A stretch of DNA of 64,000 nucleotides from Butyrivibrio sp. NC2002. Lineage in GTDB: Bacteria > Bacillota > Clostridia > Lachnospirales > Lachnospiraceae. This document shows positions 53,867 to 63,172 of the stretch, piece after piece. The stretch lies in the NCBI RefSeq assembly GCF_000702265.1, contig NZ_JNKZ01000007.1, positions 1-64,000 of the forward strand. The letters are read 5' to 3'. The notes beneath the pieces were generated by a model. That model worked only from the letters and a program-made list of their open reading frames with translations. It did no database searches and was not told where the DNA came from. Both the position numbers and the translations under genes were made by a program. Within the stretch, counting starts at the first letter, position 1. Each line of letters begins with the position of its first letter.

Positions 53867-55165
53867 ATGGATAAAAGTTCTAACTGGTACAAACTCGATA
53901 ACGCAGCAAAAATTATTCCTTCTACGGTTCGCGGGGCAAATACGAGAGTTTTTCGTATTTCCTGCGAACTTATAGAAGATGTTGATCCAAAGATTCTTCA
54001 GCAGGCACTTGACGAATCTATCATTGAATACCCATTTTTTAATTGCATATTAAGAAGAGGTCTGTTTTGGTATTATCTGGAGGATTCTCAGCTAAAATGC
54101 ACAGTTGAAGAGGAGAATCTTCCTGCCTGCAGTCCTTTATATCTTCCCGGAAAAAAGAGCCTTCTATACAGAGTCTTTTATTACAAGAGAAGGATAAACA
54201 TGGAGATGTTCCATGTCCTTGCAGACGGAACAGGCGCATTCATGTTCTTTAGGAGAATGGTCACAAGGTATCTGGAAATAGCGCATGATTTCCGCGTAGA
54301 CAGTGACTTTTTTGCCAATGAGATTGCATCTCTTCAGGAGAGAAATAACGACTCATTCACCCATTATTATCAGAATCAAAAGGGACTTAAGCAGCTAAAG
54401 AGCTTATCATCAAACAATGCTTTTCAGTTAAATGGTGAGACCGACAGCAATAACAATTGCCACCTTGTAGAGATAATGGTTTCCTCTAAGGAATTTAAGG
54501 CACTTGCTGAAAAATACAATTCGACAGTAGGAGTCTTATCTACTGCAATCTATATAGCAGCAATCATAGATACCATGTCATCAGCTCAGAAGAAAAAACC
54601 TATCGTAGTAAGTGTTCCTGTCAATTTAAGGCAGTATTTTAAATCCTTTACTGCAAGGAATTTCTTTGGTGTTATCAGCATAAAATATGATCCTATGGAT
54701 TTTGACAACACGCTTTCAAGCATTATAGGTGTTGTAAATGCCTCCTTTAAGGAACAGCTTGATCCAAAGAGAATAAATGAAACAATGAACTCCTATGCGG
54801 CGCTTGAGCATAATATAGCGATAAAGGTTGTTCCTCTTTTTATAAAGGATTATGCGATCGGGCAGTTTGATGCCGCGGCTAAAAAGGGTGTCACCACATC
54901 TATCTCCAATATGGGCGTCATAAAAATGCCGGCAGAGGTAACACCTTTTATTGACAGATTCAGCGCATTTATGACAGCTGCCAAGGAGCAGATCACAATC
55001 TGCAGCTTCAGAGACAGGCTTGTATTTGGCGAGTGCTCAGCTTTTGTAGACCACCCTACCATGCTCAATCTCTGCAGAAGATTATCGTCAGAAGGAATAA
55101 GAGTCGAGGTTGCAACCAACGACTATGATGATCTGACTGAAGAAAAGAAAGAGGAGACTGTCTAA
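53867..55165 (+). CDS. Condensation/alcohol acetyltransferase-like protein
   Basis: A 432-residue member of the chloramphenicol-acetyltransferase-like acyltransferase fold (WS/DGAT, Papa or alcohol-acetyltransferase type). The catalytic HxxxDG appears as FHVLADGTGA (about residue 117), with a later VPVNLRQYF segment. The ATG at 53867 is preferred because the family starts with NWYKLDNAAKI. A GTG at 53843 overlaps the xylosidase stop (GTGA) and is an alternative; neither has a good ribosome site. Acyl donor and acceptor are unknown. The next two genes probably belong to the same function. Confidence 0.8.
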   Translation: MDKSSNWYKLDNAAKIIPSTVRGANTRVFRISCELIEDVDPKILQQALDESIIEYPFFNCILRRGLFWYYLEDSQLKCTVEEENLPACSPLYLPGKKSLLYRVFYYKRRINMEMFHVLADGTGAFMFFRRMVTRYLEIAHDFRVDSDFFANEIASLQERNNDSFTHYYQNQKGLKQLKSLSSNNAFQLNGETDSNNNCHLVEIMVSSKEFKALAEKYNSTVGVLSTAIYIAAIIDTMSSAQKKKPIVVSVPVNLRQYFKSFTARNFFGVISIKYDPMDFDNTLSSIIGVVNASFKEQLDPKRINETMNSYAALEHNIAIKVVPLFIKDYAIGQFDAAAKKGVTTSISNMGVIKMPAEVTPFIDRFSAFMTAAKEQITICSFRDRLVFGECSAFVDHPTMLNLCRRLSSEGIRVEVATNDYDDLTEEKKEETV

Positions 55166-55166
55166 A

Positions 55167-55886
55167 ATGTATTATTGCCCTAAATGTAAGATAACGATCA
55201 GAGGAAAAAAGACCTGTTGTCCTCTCTGTGAAGGAAAAATATTGACCGGTGTAGAGCTTAAGAGAACAGGCATAGATGAATCTATATATAATTCCGATGA
55301 TTTTACGGAAGATTATAATGAAGCATTTCCTATTTTAAATACAGGAAAAATGTCAGGAAGCACATTTAAGAAAATCTGCACATTTCTTTTGGCTATCGTG
55401 TTTGTAATGTGGATTACACTCAAATATCTTTTTAAGGATGCGGTTTCATGGATGGATGCCTTTATGCTGGGGACTGTGGTTGCATGGGCAGATATTATGG
55501 CAATCATGAGATACAGATATAACGTGCTTAAGGTTTTGGCTGTAGAAGTTCTGTTTGCGATAATAATTGACTATTACATCGACAAGGTAACGGGCTTTAG
55601 GGGATGGAGCGTAATCTGGATGATTCCATTCTGCCTGGTTGGACATTCTGCTGTAACTTTTGCCATATCCAAATTCATGAAGCTTAGATTTGTTGAGTAC
55701 ATCATCTATATTGTTATGGATGCGGTACTTGCGTTTGGCCAGATATTCTTTATATGGAATGGTGAAAATACACTTCCCTATGCAGCTGTTTTTGTAATCG
55801 CTGCGTACACGATTGCGATCATTGCAGCAATTATCTTCAGATACAGAGAACTGAAATTTGCAACTGAGAAAATGTTCAATGTCTGA
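55167..55886 (+). CDS. Zinc-ribbon membrane protein (DUF6320-like)
   Basis: A 239-residue protein with an N-terminal zinc ribbon (CPKCKITIRGKKTCCPLCEGK, two CxxC-type pairs, residues 4-24). An acidic linker follows, then about six membrane helices (about 75-230). The layout matches the small family DUF6320, which is often found next to alcohol-acetyltransferase-like genes; I make that assignment from memory and with moderate certainty. It starts 1 nt after the acyltransferase stop, so the two are coupled. Function is not established. Confidence 0.75.
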   Translation: MYYCPKCKITIRGKKTCCPLCEGKILTGVELKRTGIDESIYNSDDFTEDYNEAFPILNTGKMSGSTFKKICTFLLAIVFVMWITLKYLFKDAVSWMDAFMLGTVVAWADIMAIMRYRYNVLKVLAVEVLFAIIIDYYIDKVTGFRGWSVIWMIPFCLVGHSAVTFAISKFMKLRFVEYIIYIVMDAVLAFGQIFFIWNGENTLPYAAVFVIAAYTIAIIAAIIFRYRELKFATEKMFNV

Positions 55887-55915
55887 AAAAATGTAAATGT
55901 TTTGATGAGGGGAAA

Positions 55916-57118
55916 ATGGACAGAGAGGAATTTAAAAACAAAAGACAGATAAGGAAGCAGAAGATTGGACTTCAGATCGGTGATTTTGTCGATAAATCAA
56001 TAAGTAAAAGGATCAAAGATAAAGATCTTCTTGCGCCAATCCTTCCGGATGATCCCAAATCCCATACTTGGTACAGAGTGCCTATTGAAAATGGGATGGC
56101 AGGTGACGGCTCTGAATATCATATATATGTTAAGATTGCAGATCCCGCAAAACTCTGTATCTTTTTTTCCGGCGGAGGAGTTGCCTGGAACGAATATACG
56201 GCTGCAAGGCCTGTTTCAGGCGGAAAAACTCTTGCCGAACTTCCCAATTATTACTGGAACAACTTAAGACCGCTTACTCAGATAATGAACATTGATATCG
56301 GCATTATGAATATGCGTGATGCCGATAATCCCTTCAGGGACTTTAGCATAATAGATATAACCTATGCTACAGGCGATTTTCATGTGGGAGATAATGATTT
56401 CCCTTATGTGGGTGAGGATGGAGAAGATCACATCCTTCATTTTCATGGATACAAGAATTTCAAGGAATCCATGAAAATAGCAAAGAAGCTTTTTAAAGAT
56501 CCCGAGCACCTTCTGATTGCAGGAAACAGCGCGGGCGCTTTTGCTGTGCCGGCACTTACGGATGAAATCCTTACAAATGTGTATCACAATGTGTCGGACA
56601 TTACGCTTTTATCTGACAGTGCGCAGCTTCTTTACAGCAAATGGAAAAAGACGGCAACGGATGTCTGGCATGCTCCAAAGAAAATCTGTGATGATATCTC
56701 GTCAGATAACATCACTCTTTCATGGTACAGAAAGCTGTATAAAAAGTACGGCAACAGCCTAAGATATCTTTATGCCAGCTCAACAAGGGACTATCTTCTT
56801 AGCGCCTACTACAACGATGTAACAAACAAGGTATACAAGACTGACAGCGACGTGCAGAGCGCTTTTTATGAACAGTTAAAGGAAATGGTTTTGGAGCTTA
56901 AAAAACTGACTCCCGATTTTGGTATGTACATAAATGAATGGGAGATACCGCTTATAACAAAGGGCGGGACAGTTCATACTGCGGTCAGGGAGCCATACTT
57001 TACCAAATTTACGCAGGATGATGTGACTATGGCCAGATGGCTCTATGATGCTGTAAACGGAAATGTATATGATGTAGGAATGAGTCTTTTGTCTAATGAA
57101 GAGGAGAAAAGGGACTAA
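55916..57118 (+). CDS. Pectinacetylesterase-like alpha/beta hydrolase
   Basis: A 400-residue hydrolase of the pectinacetylesterase/Notum type. The oxyanion segment is IFFSGGGVAWNEYTA (about residue 83) and the nucleophile elbow GNSAGAF. Further residues include DSAQLL. The N-terminus is basic and lacks a signal peptide, so the enzyme appears cytoplasmic. It would remove acetyl or other acyl groups from a sugar or lipid. It follows the zinc-ribbon gene by 29 nt with GAGGGG before the ATG. Paired with an acyltransferase it suggests addition and removal of acyl groups. Confidence 0.75.
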   Translation: MDREEFKNKRQIRKQKIGLQIGDFVDKSISKRIKDKDLLAPILPDDPKSHTWYRVPIENGMAGDGSEYHIYVKIADPAKLCIFFSGGGVAWNEYTAARPVSGGKTLAELPNYYWNNLRPLTQIMNIDIGIMNMRDADNPFRDFSIIDITYATGDFHVGDNDFPYVGEDGEDHILHFHGYKNFKESMKIAKKLFKDPEHLLIAGNSAGAFAVPALTDEILTNVYHNVSDITLLSDSAQLLYSKWKKTATDVWHAPKKICDDISSDNITLSWYRKLYKKYGNSLRYLYASSTRDYLLSAYYNDVTNKVYKTDSDVQSAFYEQLKEMVLELKKLTPDFGMYINEWEIPLITKGGTVHTAVREPYFTKFTQDDVTMARWLYDAVNGNVYDVGMSLLSNEEEKRD

Positions 57119-57178
57119 ACAAAAATAATATTCGTGCCGAAATACCATATGATAAATAAGTAAAGCGGGGAGTTATCT

Positions 57179-57970
57179 ATGCGCAGGGGATTCATTATAA
57201 AGACAATAAGAAACACTGTCCTCTCGTTGTCCTGCATTACCTTCATGGTGGTGACAGGCATTTTTGCTGCAGAAATATATATGGAGCAAAAATCCGGGGC
57301 AAATATGAAGAAGGTCCAGGAGATGGCCGACATTACGATAAACAAATCGGTAAGTGCCGTGTCTGCAGAAGAAGAGGTCGAAGAAGCACAGAACCTTGTG
57401 GCTTTAAAGATTGAATATCTTACCAAAAAGAATACAGATCTCTCAGGATGGCTTAGGATCCAGGGAACGGATATCAATTATCCCATAATGTTCAAAGAAG
57501 GAGATAATGATTATTATCTTCAGCATGATTTCTTCGGAAATGAAGACAGGAACGGTCTTCTTGTTCTTGATAAGAGATGCGACAAGGATATGTCCGACAA
57601 TCACCTGGTAATACATGGACACAACATGAAATCCGGAGCTATTTTCGGAACTCTGAAATATTACAAGGATCAGACATATTTAAAAAAGCACCCGGCAATA
57701 GAAGTGGATACTCCCGATGAGCAGAGATTTTATGAAATAATTGCGGTGGCTTCCACATCCGCAAACGGAGAAAACGGATTTAACTATTCCGACTATCTGA
57801 ATATAGGCGACAGAGATGCTTTTTCAAGATACGTAGATAGCGTAAAGGCAAGATCTATGTACAAAATAGCTGCATCTGCGAACTATGGAGATCAGCTTTT
57901 AACACTTTCAACATGTGACTATACTATGAAAGACGGAAGATTACTCGTTGTAGCTAAGAGAGTAGGTTAA
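57179..57970 (+). CDS. srtB: Class B sortase
   Basis: Membrane-anchored transpeptidase of 263 residues that links secreted proteins to the cell wall. An N-terminal membrane helix (about 12-32) is followed by the class B sortase domain: NTDLSGWLRIQGTDINYPIM, the catalytic His in VIHGHNM, Cys in TLSTCDY, and Arg in RLLVVAKR. GCGGGGAG lies upstream. Its probable substrate is the next gene, 14 nt away, which ends in LPKTG. Class B sortases often use NPxTN; here the neighbour suggests an LPxTG-type motif. Confidence 0.93.
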   Translation: MRRGFIIKTIRNTVLSLSCITFMVVTGIFAAEIYMEQKSGANMKKVQEMADITINKSVSAVSAEEEVEEAQNLVALKIEYLTKKNTDLSGWLRIQGTDINYPIMFKEGDNDYYLQHDFFGNEDRNGLLVLDKRCDKDMSDNHLVIHGHNMKSGAIFGTLKYYKDQTYLKKHPAIEVDTPDEQRFYEIIAVASTSANGENGFNYSDYLNIGDRDAFSRYVDSVKARSMYKIAASANYGDQLLTLSTCDYTMKDGRLLVVAKRVG

Positions 57971-57984
57971 GGGGTGTCATTATT

Positions 57985-58446
57985 ATGAAAAGAAGAAAAC
58001 TATTATATGTTATTCCTGTTTGTATGATGCTTTTAACAAGTCCTGTTTCATCTATAAGAACTGAAGCTGTAACAGTAGATATTAAGGACAATTATGATGC
58101 TGGGCTTCTTGAGCAGGAGCAGGATTCTCAGGGATCAGGCTCTGAAAGTTCAGACAGTGCTTCATCTGCAAGTACTCAGAATAATCAGACCGGAGCTCAG
58201 GCTTCAAATGCAGCTGCAAGTACTCCCGCTGCAACAGCCGCATCAAATACGGCTTCGTCACAGGCACCTGCAGCGGCGACTACTGCCAGTACAGTAGCAG
58301 ATGCTGCAACTACTGCATCAACAACCAATGACCTGCCAAAAACCGGTGATGATGACAGGATCCTTATTACTTTTACTGTAATGCTCACATCATTTGCTGT
58401 TTTTATGACAACACTTCTTGCGGGAAGAATTGGCAAAAGAGCTTAA
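57985..58446 (+). CDS. Sortase-anchored surface protein (LPKTG)
   Basis: A 153-residue secreted protein. It has a signal peptide (about 1-28, RRKLLYVIPVCMMLLTSPVS), a low-complexity stretch rich in Ser, Ala, Thr and Gln (about 45-110), and the cell-wall sorting signal LPKTGDDD, followed by a membrane helix and the basic tail GRIGKRA. The low-complexity part may be a stalk or glycosylation target. Position right after srtB makes it the likely substrate. It has no catalytic domain. Confidence 0.88.
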   Translation: MKRRKLLYVIPVCMMLLTSPVSSIRTEAVTVDIKDNYDAGLLEQEQDSQGSGSESSDSASSASTQNNQTGAQASNAAASTPAATAASNTASSQAPAAATTASTVADAATTASTTNDLPKTGDDDRILITFTVMLTSFAVFMTTLLAGRIGKRA

Positions 58447-58504
58447 AAAGAATAAAATAAAAAGAGAATAAATAAGTATAGAATAATTATAGGGGTATAT
58501 AACT

Positions 58505-59260
58505 ATGTATTTGAGCATGAAGAAACACCTATTGTCCAAATCTATTCTATATGTTGCGCTTGTAAAGATAATCTCTGCTATATTCGAAGGTATAGTAAGG
58601 ATTATCTTTAATAATAATGTCAAGTCACCCGATATGCTCGATGACATGAAATTTTCTCTCACGGTCTATTCCTCTATTTTTCAGATACTGGTAATAGCTG
58701 TGATATTTTTTTATTCAGCAAAAGAAATGAAGCATTACATGGGGCTTATTCCCGAAGAAGACAAGCAGGAAATGGCAGATCTTCAGAGAAATTATCTTGG
58801 AAATTCTCTGTCTACTCTAAATGCAGACTCAGTCGGAATACTTTTACAGCTCTGGGCTATGATTTTTATAGGTGCGGAGCTTGTCTATGATTTTTCATCC
58901 ATAATGTACAGGAAATTTATATCTGCTCTCATCGGAGTATTGTCTCCTGATGCAGGGGAGGGCACTTTTGTTATGCTCTATAACATGACTCACGGCTTTA
59001 AATATCTGGAGATCCTTACAGCGATATTGCTTGGCGTTATAATTACAGGAATCTTTTTAAATGACAATTTCCTAAAGGTAATCGCTACACTTATTGCAGT
59101 TTTGTTTTTGTTTTCTTTCGGACTTCTTGAGATGAAGACCTTTAGCTTTCTTGGCAGAGAGATAGGAATAGTCTGGTCTTCGCTTGTCTATCATTTTACA
59201 GAGACCTTGGGTCTTGTTCTTTTTTCTTTGTATCTTCAAAAAAAGTACAAAGGATTGTAA
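58505..59260 (+). CDS. Polytopic membrane protein of unknown function
   Basis: A 251-residue protein with about six hydrophobic segments, including LVKIISAIFEGIVRIIFNN, ILVIAVIFFYSAKEMKHYMG and GLVLFSLYLQ. No catalytic motif is recognised. It follows the LPKTG protein by 58 nt and precedes a lipoprotein by 41 nt, so it probably belongs to the same envelope cluster. The ribosome site is modest (AGGGG about 10 nt before the ATG). Confidence 0.7.
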   Translation: MYLSMKKHLLSKSILYVALVKIISAIFEGIVRIIFNNNVKSPDMLDDMKFSLTVYSSIFQILVIAVIFFYSAKEMKHYMGLIPEEDKQEMADLQRNYLGNSLSTLNADSVGILLQLWAMIFIGAELVYDFSSIMYRKFISALIGVLSPDAGEGTFVMLYNMTHGFKYLEILTAILLGVIITGIFLNDNFLKVIATLIAVLFLFSFGLLEMKTFSFLGREIGIVWSSLVYHFTETLGLVLFSLYLQKKYKGL

Positions 59261-59301
59261 AATTGAATTGTTTTAGAAACGATGATAGTAAGGGGATTAG
59301 T

Positions 59302-60069
59302 ATGGAAAAAAACAGAGCTTTGATAGGTGCGCTATCTTTTATCAGTGCTATTTGTATTCTTTCGGGCTGTTCTAATAGAGCGGACGAAGTGATGGAAAAG
59401 ACAGACGAGGCAATTAAGGAAGCCGCAGATATACTGACAGAAAAACATGAAGAACTAACGGTACCTATCGGCGAAAGCACCGGTAGTGAAAGTGATAATG
59501 CCGTAAGTGAAGCAAGTGATACAGAGCTTTCTGATGATAGTAGCGATACTGTTAGTGTTACTGATGAGAACACTTTTGAAGGGCAGGATGATCAAACTGA
59601 CAGTATAGATTTATCCAAATATCAGGAGGAGACAACGTCACTTTTAACTTCCAAGGATGATATTAATTTAAGGGATACCGACGGAAAAGGCACAAATTAT
59701 CTTTTTACCTATAATGAAGAAGATTTTAAAGCGCTCTATACAACGGATAACTGGAAGATATTTGATTCCTACAAGATAGAAGATGAAAACGACATTATTC
59801 TGATATGTCAGGCACTTATTGATGAACACCCGGTTCACGGAAGCGATATGGTATCCTTCAGGCAGGCACAGGACATGGCAGAGGAATGGATAATCCACAA
59901 TGTTGCATACGAGATGCTGCCTGATACGAGCGACTTTAAAAGCCATGCAGGAGATGTTGACTTTGATCCTAAGGATCAGAATAAGTCTCTGGAAGAAATA
60001 TATGAAGACAGAACCGGCAAGGAATTTAATTTAGATGAAATAATGGACAGTTTACTAAAAAACAGCTGA
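59302..60069 (+). CDS. Lipoprotein of unknown function
   Basis: A 255-residue protein with a classical lipobox ILSGC at about residue 23, and AAGGGGA before the ATG at 59302 (an ATG-less extension upstream is in frame but unsupported). Residues 30-130 are acidic and low in complexity (SDTELSDDSSDTVSVT). The C-terminal 140 residues have a mixed composition (FTYNEEDFKALYTTDNWKIF; AEEWIIHNVAYEML) and could form a small globular domain. No known family recognised. Confidence 0.75.
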   Translation: MEKNRALIGALSFISAICILSGCSNRADEVMEKTDEAIKEAADILTEKHEELTVPIGESTGSESDNAVSEASDTELSDDSSDTVSVTDENTFEGQDDQTDSIDLSKYQEETTSLLTSKDDINLRDTDGKGTNYLFTYNEEDFKALYTTDNWKIFDSYKIEDENDIILICQALIDEHPVHGSDMVSFRQAQDMAEEWIIHNVAYEMLPDTSDFKSHAGDVDFDPKDQNKSLEEIYEDRTGKEFNLDEIMDSLLKNS

Positions 60070-60206
60070 TTTACATCGATTAACAGACGCACCCCGTTTT
60101 GTGTTTACTAAACTTTAATATATAGGTATCAAAAAATCGTTTATAATAATAGATGTAGTGTTAGGAAGTACCTTTAACCAATTGTAAATTCTGCAAGAGA
60201 GATATT

Positions 60207-62318
60207 ATGGGACTTATTCAGTTAAAGAAAAACGAAGTAATACACAGGAAGGGCGATACAGTACAGACACTTGAAATTCTTGTTAAGGGTAAAGTGGCTG
60301 TAACCATAGATGGCGAATCTATTGAGCTTGACGTGGGCGGAATCCTTGGATGCAGCGAACATCCCGGAGAGAAGTATCTTTTCACCTATACAGCTGTTGA
60401 GGAATCATCTGTTTTTTCTTATCCCTATACCAGCATAGATGATATCTACAAAATAATAAACGGTAATCCGAAAATATCTCCGATCCTTGCAGCTGCTGCT
60501 GTAAAGACGGTTGTTTATGCCTGCGACAGATTATCCGTTGATCAGGACAAGCTCATTGAGGATTATAACAAGATCAAGGAAGAAGTTAAGGAATATCCGA
60601 TGATGGCAGTTTCCGTCGGAATGGAAGCTGAATCTTTTCCTGAGATCAATCAGCTTACAGAACCTGAAAAAGTGAAGGCTTTAACTGATTGGCAGGAAGC
60701 ATTTTTTAAAAGCCTTGCCGATAATGAGGATGCGCTCAAAAAATATGTGTATTCGTTATCACCGGATGCGGCAAACGGCATTATCATGTACTGTATTCAG
60801 GCTATAGCATTCATTTCTGCATGCAGAATGCAGCTTGATGAGTACAAGGCAGAGTATAATCAAAAGACAAATCCGTTCAGATCCAAAATGCAGCTATGCA
60901 GAGCAAAACACTCCGATATGATGCGGAATGGACAAAACGGAGAGCCTACCGACATTGACATTAAGGATGCGCTTAATACAATTCTTCAATATGCTGATGC
61001 TGATCCTAAGGCAACTGAAGAGTTTAAAAATATTATCCATGAGTTTAAGAATACCAGAACCAGATATGATTCATCTGATGAGAGCAGAGCTTTAAGAAGA
61101 TCTGTGGGAACGCATTTCTACACAATTTATACCTGTGCTTTTTTAAGAAGCTTATCTGATCCGGCGGTACCTTCCGAAGTGAAAATGTTTTTGATGTTCG
61201 GATTTGTTGATGAGGAACTGGCCGGCCTTGAAAATACAAGGCAGCTCTATGCTCTTATGAAAACATATAAGCCGGACCCGGAGGGCAAGGTCTTAACTGC
61301 TTACGAATGGCTTAAAAAAATTTACAACATGGAGATTGAACCATCCAGAAATGAATTTGACGAGGATTATTTCACAGCATTAAGAACGCTTAAAACAAGC
61401 GGAGATATAACCGAAGGCCAGATGGAGCTTATGAAAAATGACCGAAATGAAAGGCTTCATTTTGAAATCAAAAACCTCCTTGCTCTTGGAAACAGGATGA
61501 GCTATGGAAGACCTTCTACCTATACGCCTGTTTTTGATGCGGAAAATGTAATAAGGCCTCTTGATGCATGCTACATTGATGCTCAGAAGATACATGACTT
61601 TTACAGATATATACGTTCTGTTGATTATTCAGTTTTTTGCAGACAGGGCTTATATTCCAATCCCGAGATCGGCATCACTCAGGTGTTCCTAAATGAAGAC
61701 GTGACACCATACATGATCCTTATGCCCAATGTAGGTAGCAGGGCAGGACTTTGGCAGGAAATTGAAGGCAAAAAGAGAAATACACCCGCCAGAATGATCA
61801 TTTCAATATTTAATGTTGAAAACTATGAAGATATAATGATAAAGTTATGTGCGGAATTCAGATGGGAGATGTGCAAGACGGAGCAGGGCGTTCATTGGAA
61901 CGATGTCACCGATCCATCCCTTACATCTATGTTCTGCGATTATCTGCAGTTCTACAAAAAGAACCATACTCTTTCTTCAGATATGAAAGAAAAGCTCAAG
62001 ATGCAGCTGCAGAAAAATAATAACAACTACAAAAATGTATTTGTAAGTGACTATATGTACTATATCAAGTTTGAGGCTAATGCTTCTCCGAGATTAAACA
62101 AGATATCGAGAGAGATACTCTTTACCTTCTGTACTTTCTCTAAAGAGGTAAGGGACAAGCTGGCTGATAATCCTCAGTATGGAGAACTCATTAAAAAGCA
62201 TGCTGCACATACCGCTGGACTTGCAAGGCCGCTTACGAATATCATTAAAAAGCTTCAGAAGGAAGACATTCCCGTACCTGAAGTTTTGAAGACTCAATAT
62301 GAGTACTACCAGAAATAA
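60207..62318 (+). CDS. Large protein with N-terminal cyclic-nucleotide-binding-like domain
   Basis: A 703-residue cytoplasmic protein. Residues 1-115 match the cNMP-binding beta-barrel (IQLKKNEVIHRKGDTVQTLE, then ILVKGKVAVTIDGESIELDV). The phosphate cassette reads EHPGEKYLFTY and lacks the ligand Arg, so nucleotide binding is doubtful. The rest is helical and rich in charge, with several Tyr and Met, and I recognise no catalytic motif. It contains no DNA-binding HTH of the CRP type. It stands just upstream of the DUF6472 gene. Confidence 0.75.
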   Translation: MGLIQLKKNEVIHRKGDTVQTLEILVKGKVAVTIDGESIELDVGGILGCSEHPGEKYLFTYTAVEESSVFSYPYTSIDDIYKIINGNPKISPILAAAAVKTVVYACDRLSVDQDKLIEDYNKIKEEVKEYPMMAVSVGMEAESFPEINQLTEPEKVKALTDWQEAFFKSLADNEDALKKYVYSLSPDAANGIIMYCIQAIAFISACRMQLDEYKAEYNQKTNPFRSKMQLCRAKHSDMMRNGQNGEPTDIDIKDALNTILQYADADPKATEEFKNIIHEFKNTRTRYDSSDESRALRRSVGTHFYTIYTCAFLRSLSDPAVPSEVKMFLMFGFVDEELAGLENTRQLYALMKTYKPDPEGKVLTAYEWLKKIYNMEIEPSRNEFDEDYFTALRTLKTSGDITEGQMELMKNDRNERLHFEIKNLLALGNRMSYGRPSTYTPVFDAENVIRPLDACYIDAQKIHDFYRYIRSVDYSVFCRQGLYSNPEIGITQVFLNEDVTPYMILMPNVGSRAGLWQEIEGKKRNTPARMIISIFNVENYEDIMIKLCAEFRWEMCKTEQGVHWNDVTDPSLTSMFCDYLQFYKKNHTLSSDMKEKLKMQLQKNNNNYKNVFVSDYMYYIKFEANASPRLNKISREILFTFCTFSKEVRDKLADNPQYGELIKKHAAHTAGLARPLTNIIKKLQKEDIPVPEVLKTQYEYYQK

Positions 62319-62342
62319 GTTAAATTAAGGAAGTGAAGAAAT

Positions 62343-62519
62343 ATGCAGATGCATTGTGATGATTGTGTTTACTATGAGTATGATGAAGATGATGAGGCAT
62401 ACTATTGCAGCGTAAACATGGACGAAGACGATTACGCGAGACTCATGCAGAGAAACTCAAAAGAGTGTCCATATTACAGAAATGACAATGAATATGAAGT
62501 AGTAAAACATCAGATGTAA
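62343..62519 (+). CDS. DUF6472 family small Cys-containing protein
   Basis: A 58-residue protein, MQMHCDDCVYYEYDEDDEAY and onward, ending EVVKHQM. It has four Cys (CDDC, YYCSV, ECPYY), which suggests a zinc or iron site, and matches the DUF6472 pattern found widely in Lachnospiraceae. The ATG follows AGGAAGTGAAG. A clear terminator follows at 62525. The function of the family is not established. It is short enough to be missed by standard ORF cut-offs. Confidence 0.85.
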   Translation: MQMHCDDCVYYEYDEDDEAYYCSVNMDEDDYARLMQRNSKECPYYRNDNEYEVVKHQM

Positions 62520-62524
62520 AAAAA

Positions 62525-62582
62525 TACTCCCGGGCAGATGAAAGCATTTCAACAAGCTTTTAATCCTGACCGGGAGTTTTTC
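62525..62582. terminator. Terminator between the DUF6472 gene and mscL
   Basis: ACTCCCGG (62526-62533) and CCGGGAGT (62570-62577) with internal GCAG/CTGA pairing form a stem, followed by a TTTTTC run. It may serve both convergent genes. Confidence 0.75.
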
Positions 62583-62594
62583 TTATAATTTTAT

Positions 62595-63080
62595 TCATTT
62601 TAAATCTGATGTACAGCAAGGGCACTTTGTAGCTTCGATATTGATCTCGCTCTTGCAGTGAGGGCAGATCTTGGTTGTGGGTGCTGCTTCTTCCTGTTCT
62701 TTTTTCATCTTGTCGCTAAGCTTGTTAAGGGACTTAACGATGAAGAAGATAACAAGAGCCATGAGAAGGAAATTGATGATAGCTGTGATGAACACGCCAT
62801 AATTAAGAGTAGCTGCGCCTGCTTCCTGAGCCTGTGCAAGTGTGGGATAGCTTGATCCGTCAAGAGTTATGAACCAGTTTGAAAAATCAATTCCACCTGT
62901 GATAAGACTGATGATCGGCATGATGATATCATCAACAAGAGAGCTGATGATCGACTGAAAAGCACCGCCTATGATAACGCCGACTGCCAGATCCATTACA
63001 TTTCCGCGCATGATAAATTCACGGAATTCATTTGCAAAACCTTTGCCTTTTTCTGCTGCTTTTTTTGTATCTACTACCAT
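62595..63080 (-). CDS. mscL: Large-conductance mechanosensitive channel with zinc-ribbon tail
   Basis: MscL, a pentameric safety valve that opens on membrane tension. The first helix FIMRGNVMDLAVGVIIGGAF is diagnostic, and the second helix is FITAIINFLLMALVIFF. The C-terminus carries two CxxC pairs (ICPHCKSEINIEATKCPCC) absent from E. coli MscL, which probably form a zinc ribbon. The ATG at 63080 follows GGAGTAAGG; an extended start upstream has no site. At 161 residues it is longer than usual because of the tail. Confidence 0.93.
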   Translation of the reverse strand: MVVDTKKAAEKGKGFANEFREFIMRGNVMDLAVGVIIGGAFQSIISSLVDDIIMPIISLITGGIDFSNWFITLDGSSYPTLAQAQEAGAATLNYGVFITAIINFLLMALVIFFIVKSLNKLSDKMKKEQEEAAPTTKICPHCKSEINIEATKCPCCTSDLK

Positions 63081-63172
63081 AACCTTACTCCTCCGTTTGA
63101 AAAAAAACGTTGCCAAAACTACTTGAAATTATATCATAATTTCGTTATTATTTATACATTGTTAATAATTTT

